Notes under the pieces: generated by a model
Databases searched by the model: none
The model's input: the letters and a program-made list of their open reading frames with translations, nothing else
What the model was told of the DNA's origin: nothing
Made by a program: the position numbers and the translations under genes
Assembly: GCA_020048595.1 (NCBI GenBank)
Contig: JAIFMH010000163.1
Coordinates: 1-5,117, forward strand
Length of the DNA stretch: 5,117 bases
Source: Bacteroidota bacterium
GTDB taxonomy: Bacteria > Bacteroidota > Bacteroidia > Bacteroidales > UBA4417
Direction: 5' to 3'
In this document: piece after piece, positions 4,829 through 5,117 of the stretch
How the letters are laid out: every line of letters begins with the position of its first letter
Numbering within the stretch: position 1 is the first letter of the stretch

Positions 4829-5117
4829 ATGAAAATAACAAAAGCTAAAAAGAGGTGGGGCATCATTTTGTTGTTGCTTGCAATAATGCTCAGCCTGGCC
4901 CTGTATCCGGTAACACCTCAGGATCCTATTCAATATTTTGAAAGAGAAAGCGGGCAAATAAAAACCGAAAAGGTGGCCGGAGAAAAGTGGCTGGTATGGC
5001 TGTATTACAATCCAATAGGAGAAGCAACCTTGTGGACGTTAGCGAAAAGAAAGCTGGTTTCATCAATCTATGGTACTATGATGGATCGCCCTTCTTCAGC
5101 CAAAAAGATACATCCCT
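4829..5117 (+). CDS. psd: Phosphatidylserine decarboxylase, N-terminal part (cut by window end)
   Basis: From ATG 4829 the frame is open to the window edge: 96 full codons plus one base. Residues 2-9 are basic and 10-26 form a hydrophobic membrane segment. Then comes the N-terminal signature of long-form phosphatidylserine decarboxylases: 'IQYFERESGQIKTEKVAGEK' (34-53), 'WLVWLYYNPIGEATL' (54-68), 'LAKRKLVSSIYGTMMDRPSS' (71-90) and K-K-I. The enzyme decarboxylates phosphatidylserine to phosphatidylethanolamine at the inner membrane using a pyruvoyl group made by self-cleavage. The catalytic region with the L-G-S-T-type cleavage site lies beyond the window, so activity cannot be judged. ATG 4829 follows a good TAnnTTTG element at a short distance and starts just before the anchor, so it is a secure start. 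There is no Shine-Dalgarno sequence. The gene is transcribed away from the large lipoprotein gene and looks unrelated to it. Confidence 0.85.
   Translation, partial: MKITKAKKRWGIILLLLAIMLSLALYPVTPQDPIQYFERESGQIKTEKVAGEKWLVWLYYNPIGEATLWTLAKRKLVSSIYGTMMDRPSSAKKIHP

Overview
The window looks like a chromosomal piece of a Bacteroidota bacterium, perhaps of the Chitinophagales or Sphingobacteriales type. The reasons are AT-rich spacers, start codons without Shine-Dalgarno sequences, a TAnnTTTG -7 promoter element before the last gene, lipoproteins with 'SCNK' and 'SCRKD' lipobox contexts, and the gene families present. The genus is inference.

Left part (1-1734, + strand): three small accessory genes. 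They are an NTF2/SnoaL-like lipoprotein (37-492), a dihydrofolate-reductase-like (RibD C-terminal fold) protein (691-1269) and a PhnB-type VOC/glyoxalase-fold protein (1297-1734). The last two are 27 bp apart and probably co-transcribed. The first is separated from them by a 129-bp imperfect palindrome (510-638) that folds into a long, bulged, multi-stem hairpin. It resembles the attC recombination sites of integron gene cassettes, although its core boxes do not match the classical consensus. Together this suggests a gene-cassette-like, laterally mobile neighbourhood.

Middle part (1735-4256): a non-coding stretch contains what reads like the N-terminus of a lipoprotein without a start codon (1815-1997). 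It runs into the 3' end of a convergent 758-residue lipoprotein gene (1980-4256, - strand). That large protein is the most unusual item here. It has a lipobox, then a roughly 45-residue coiled coil, then a region I judge helical, then a long Trp/Tyr/Ser/Thr/Asn-rich, probably beta-rich half. I do not recognise its family. The layout recalls helical pore-former plus beta-domain toxins, but that is only an analogy.

Right part (4257-5117): a 572-bp spacer holds an interrupted + strand reading frame (4381-4632). Its TGA stop falls exactly where a lipobox cysteine would be expected. The frame overlaps a GC-rich 83-bp inverted repeat (4543-4625). After a smaller hairpin and a good Bacteroidota promoter element, the window ends inside a gene whose first 96 codons match the N-terminal region of phosphatidylserine decarboxylase, here with a membrane anchor. 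The large lipoprotein gene is therefore flanked by two apparent lipoprotein-gene relics, which suggests repeated insertion and decay at this locus.
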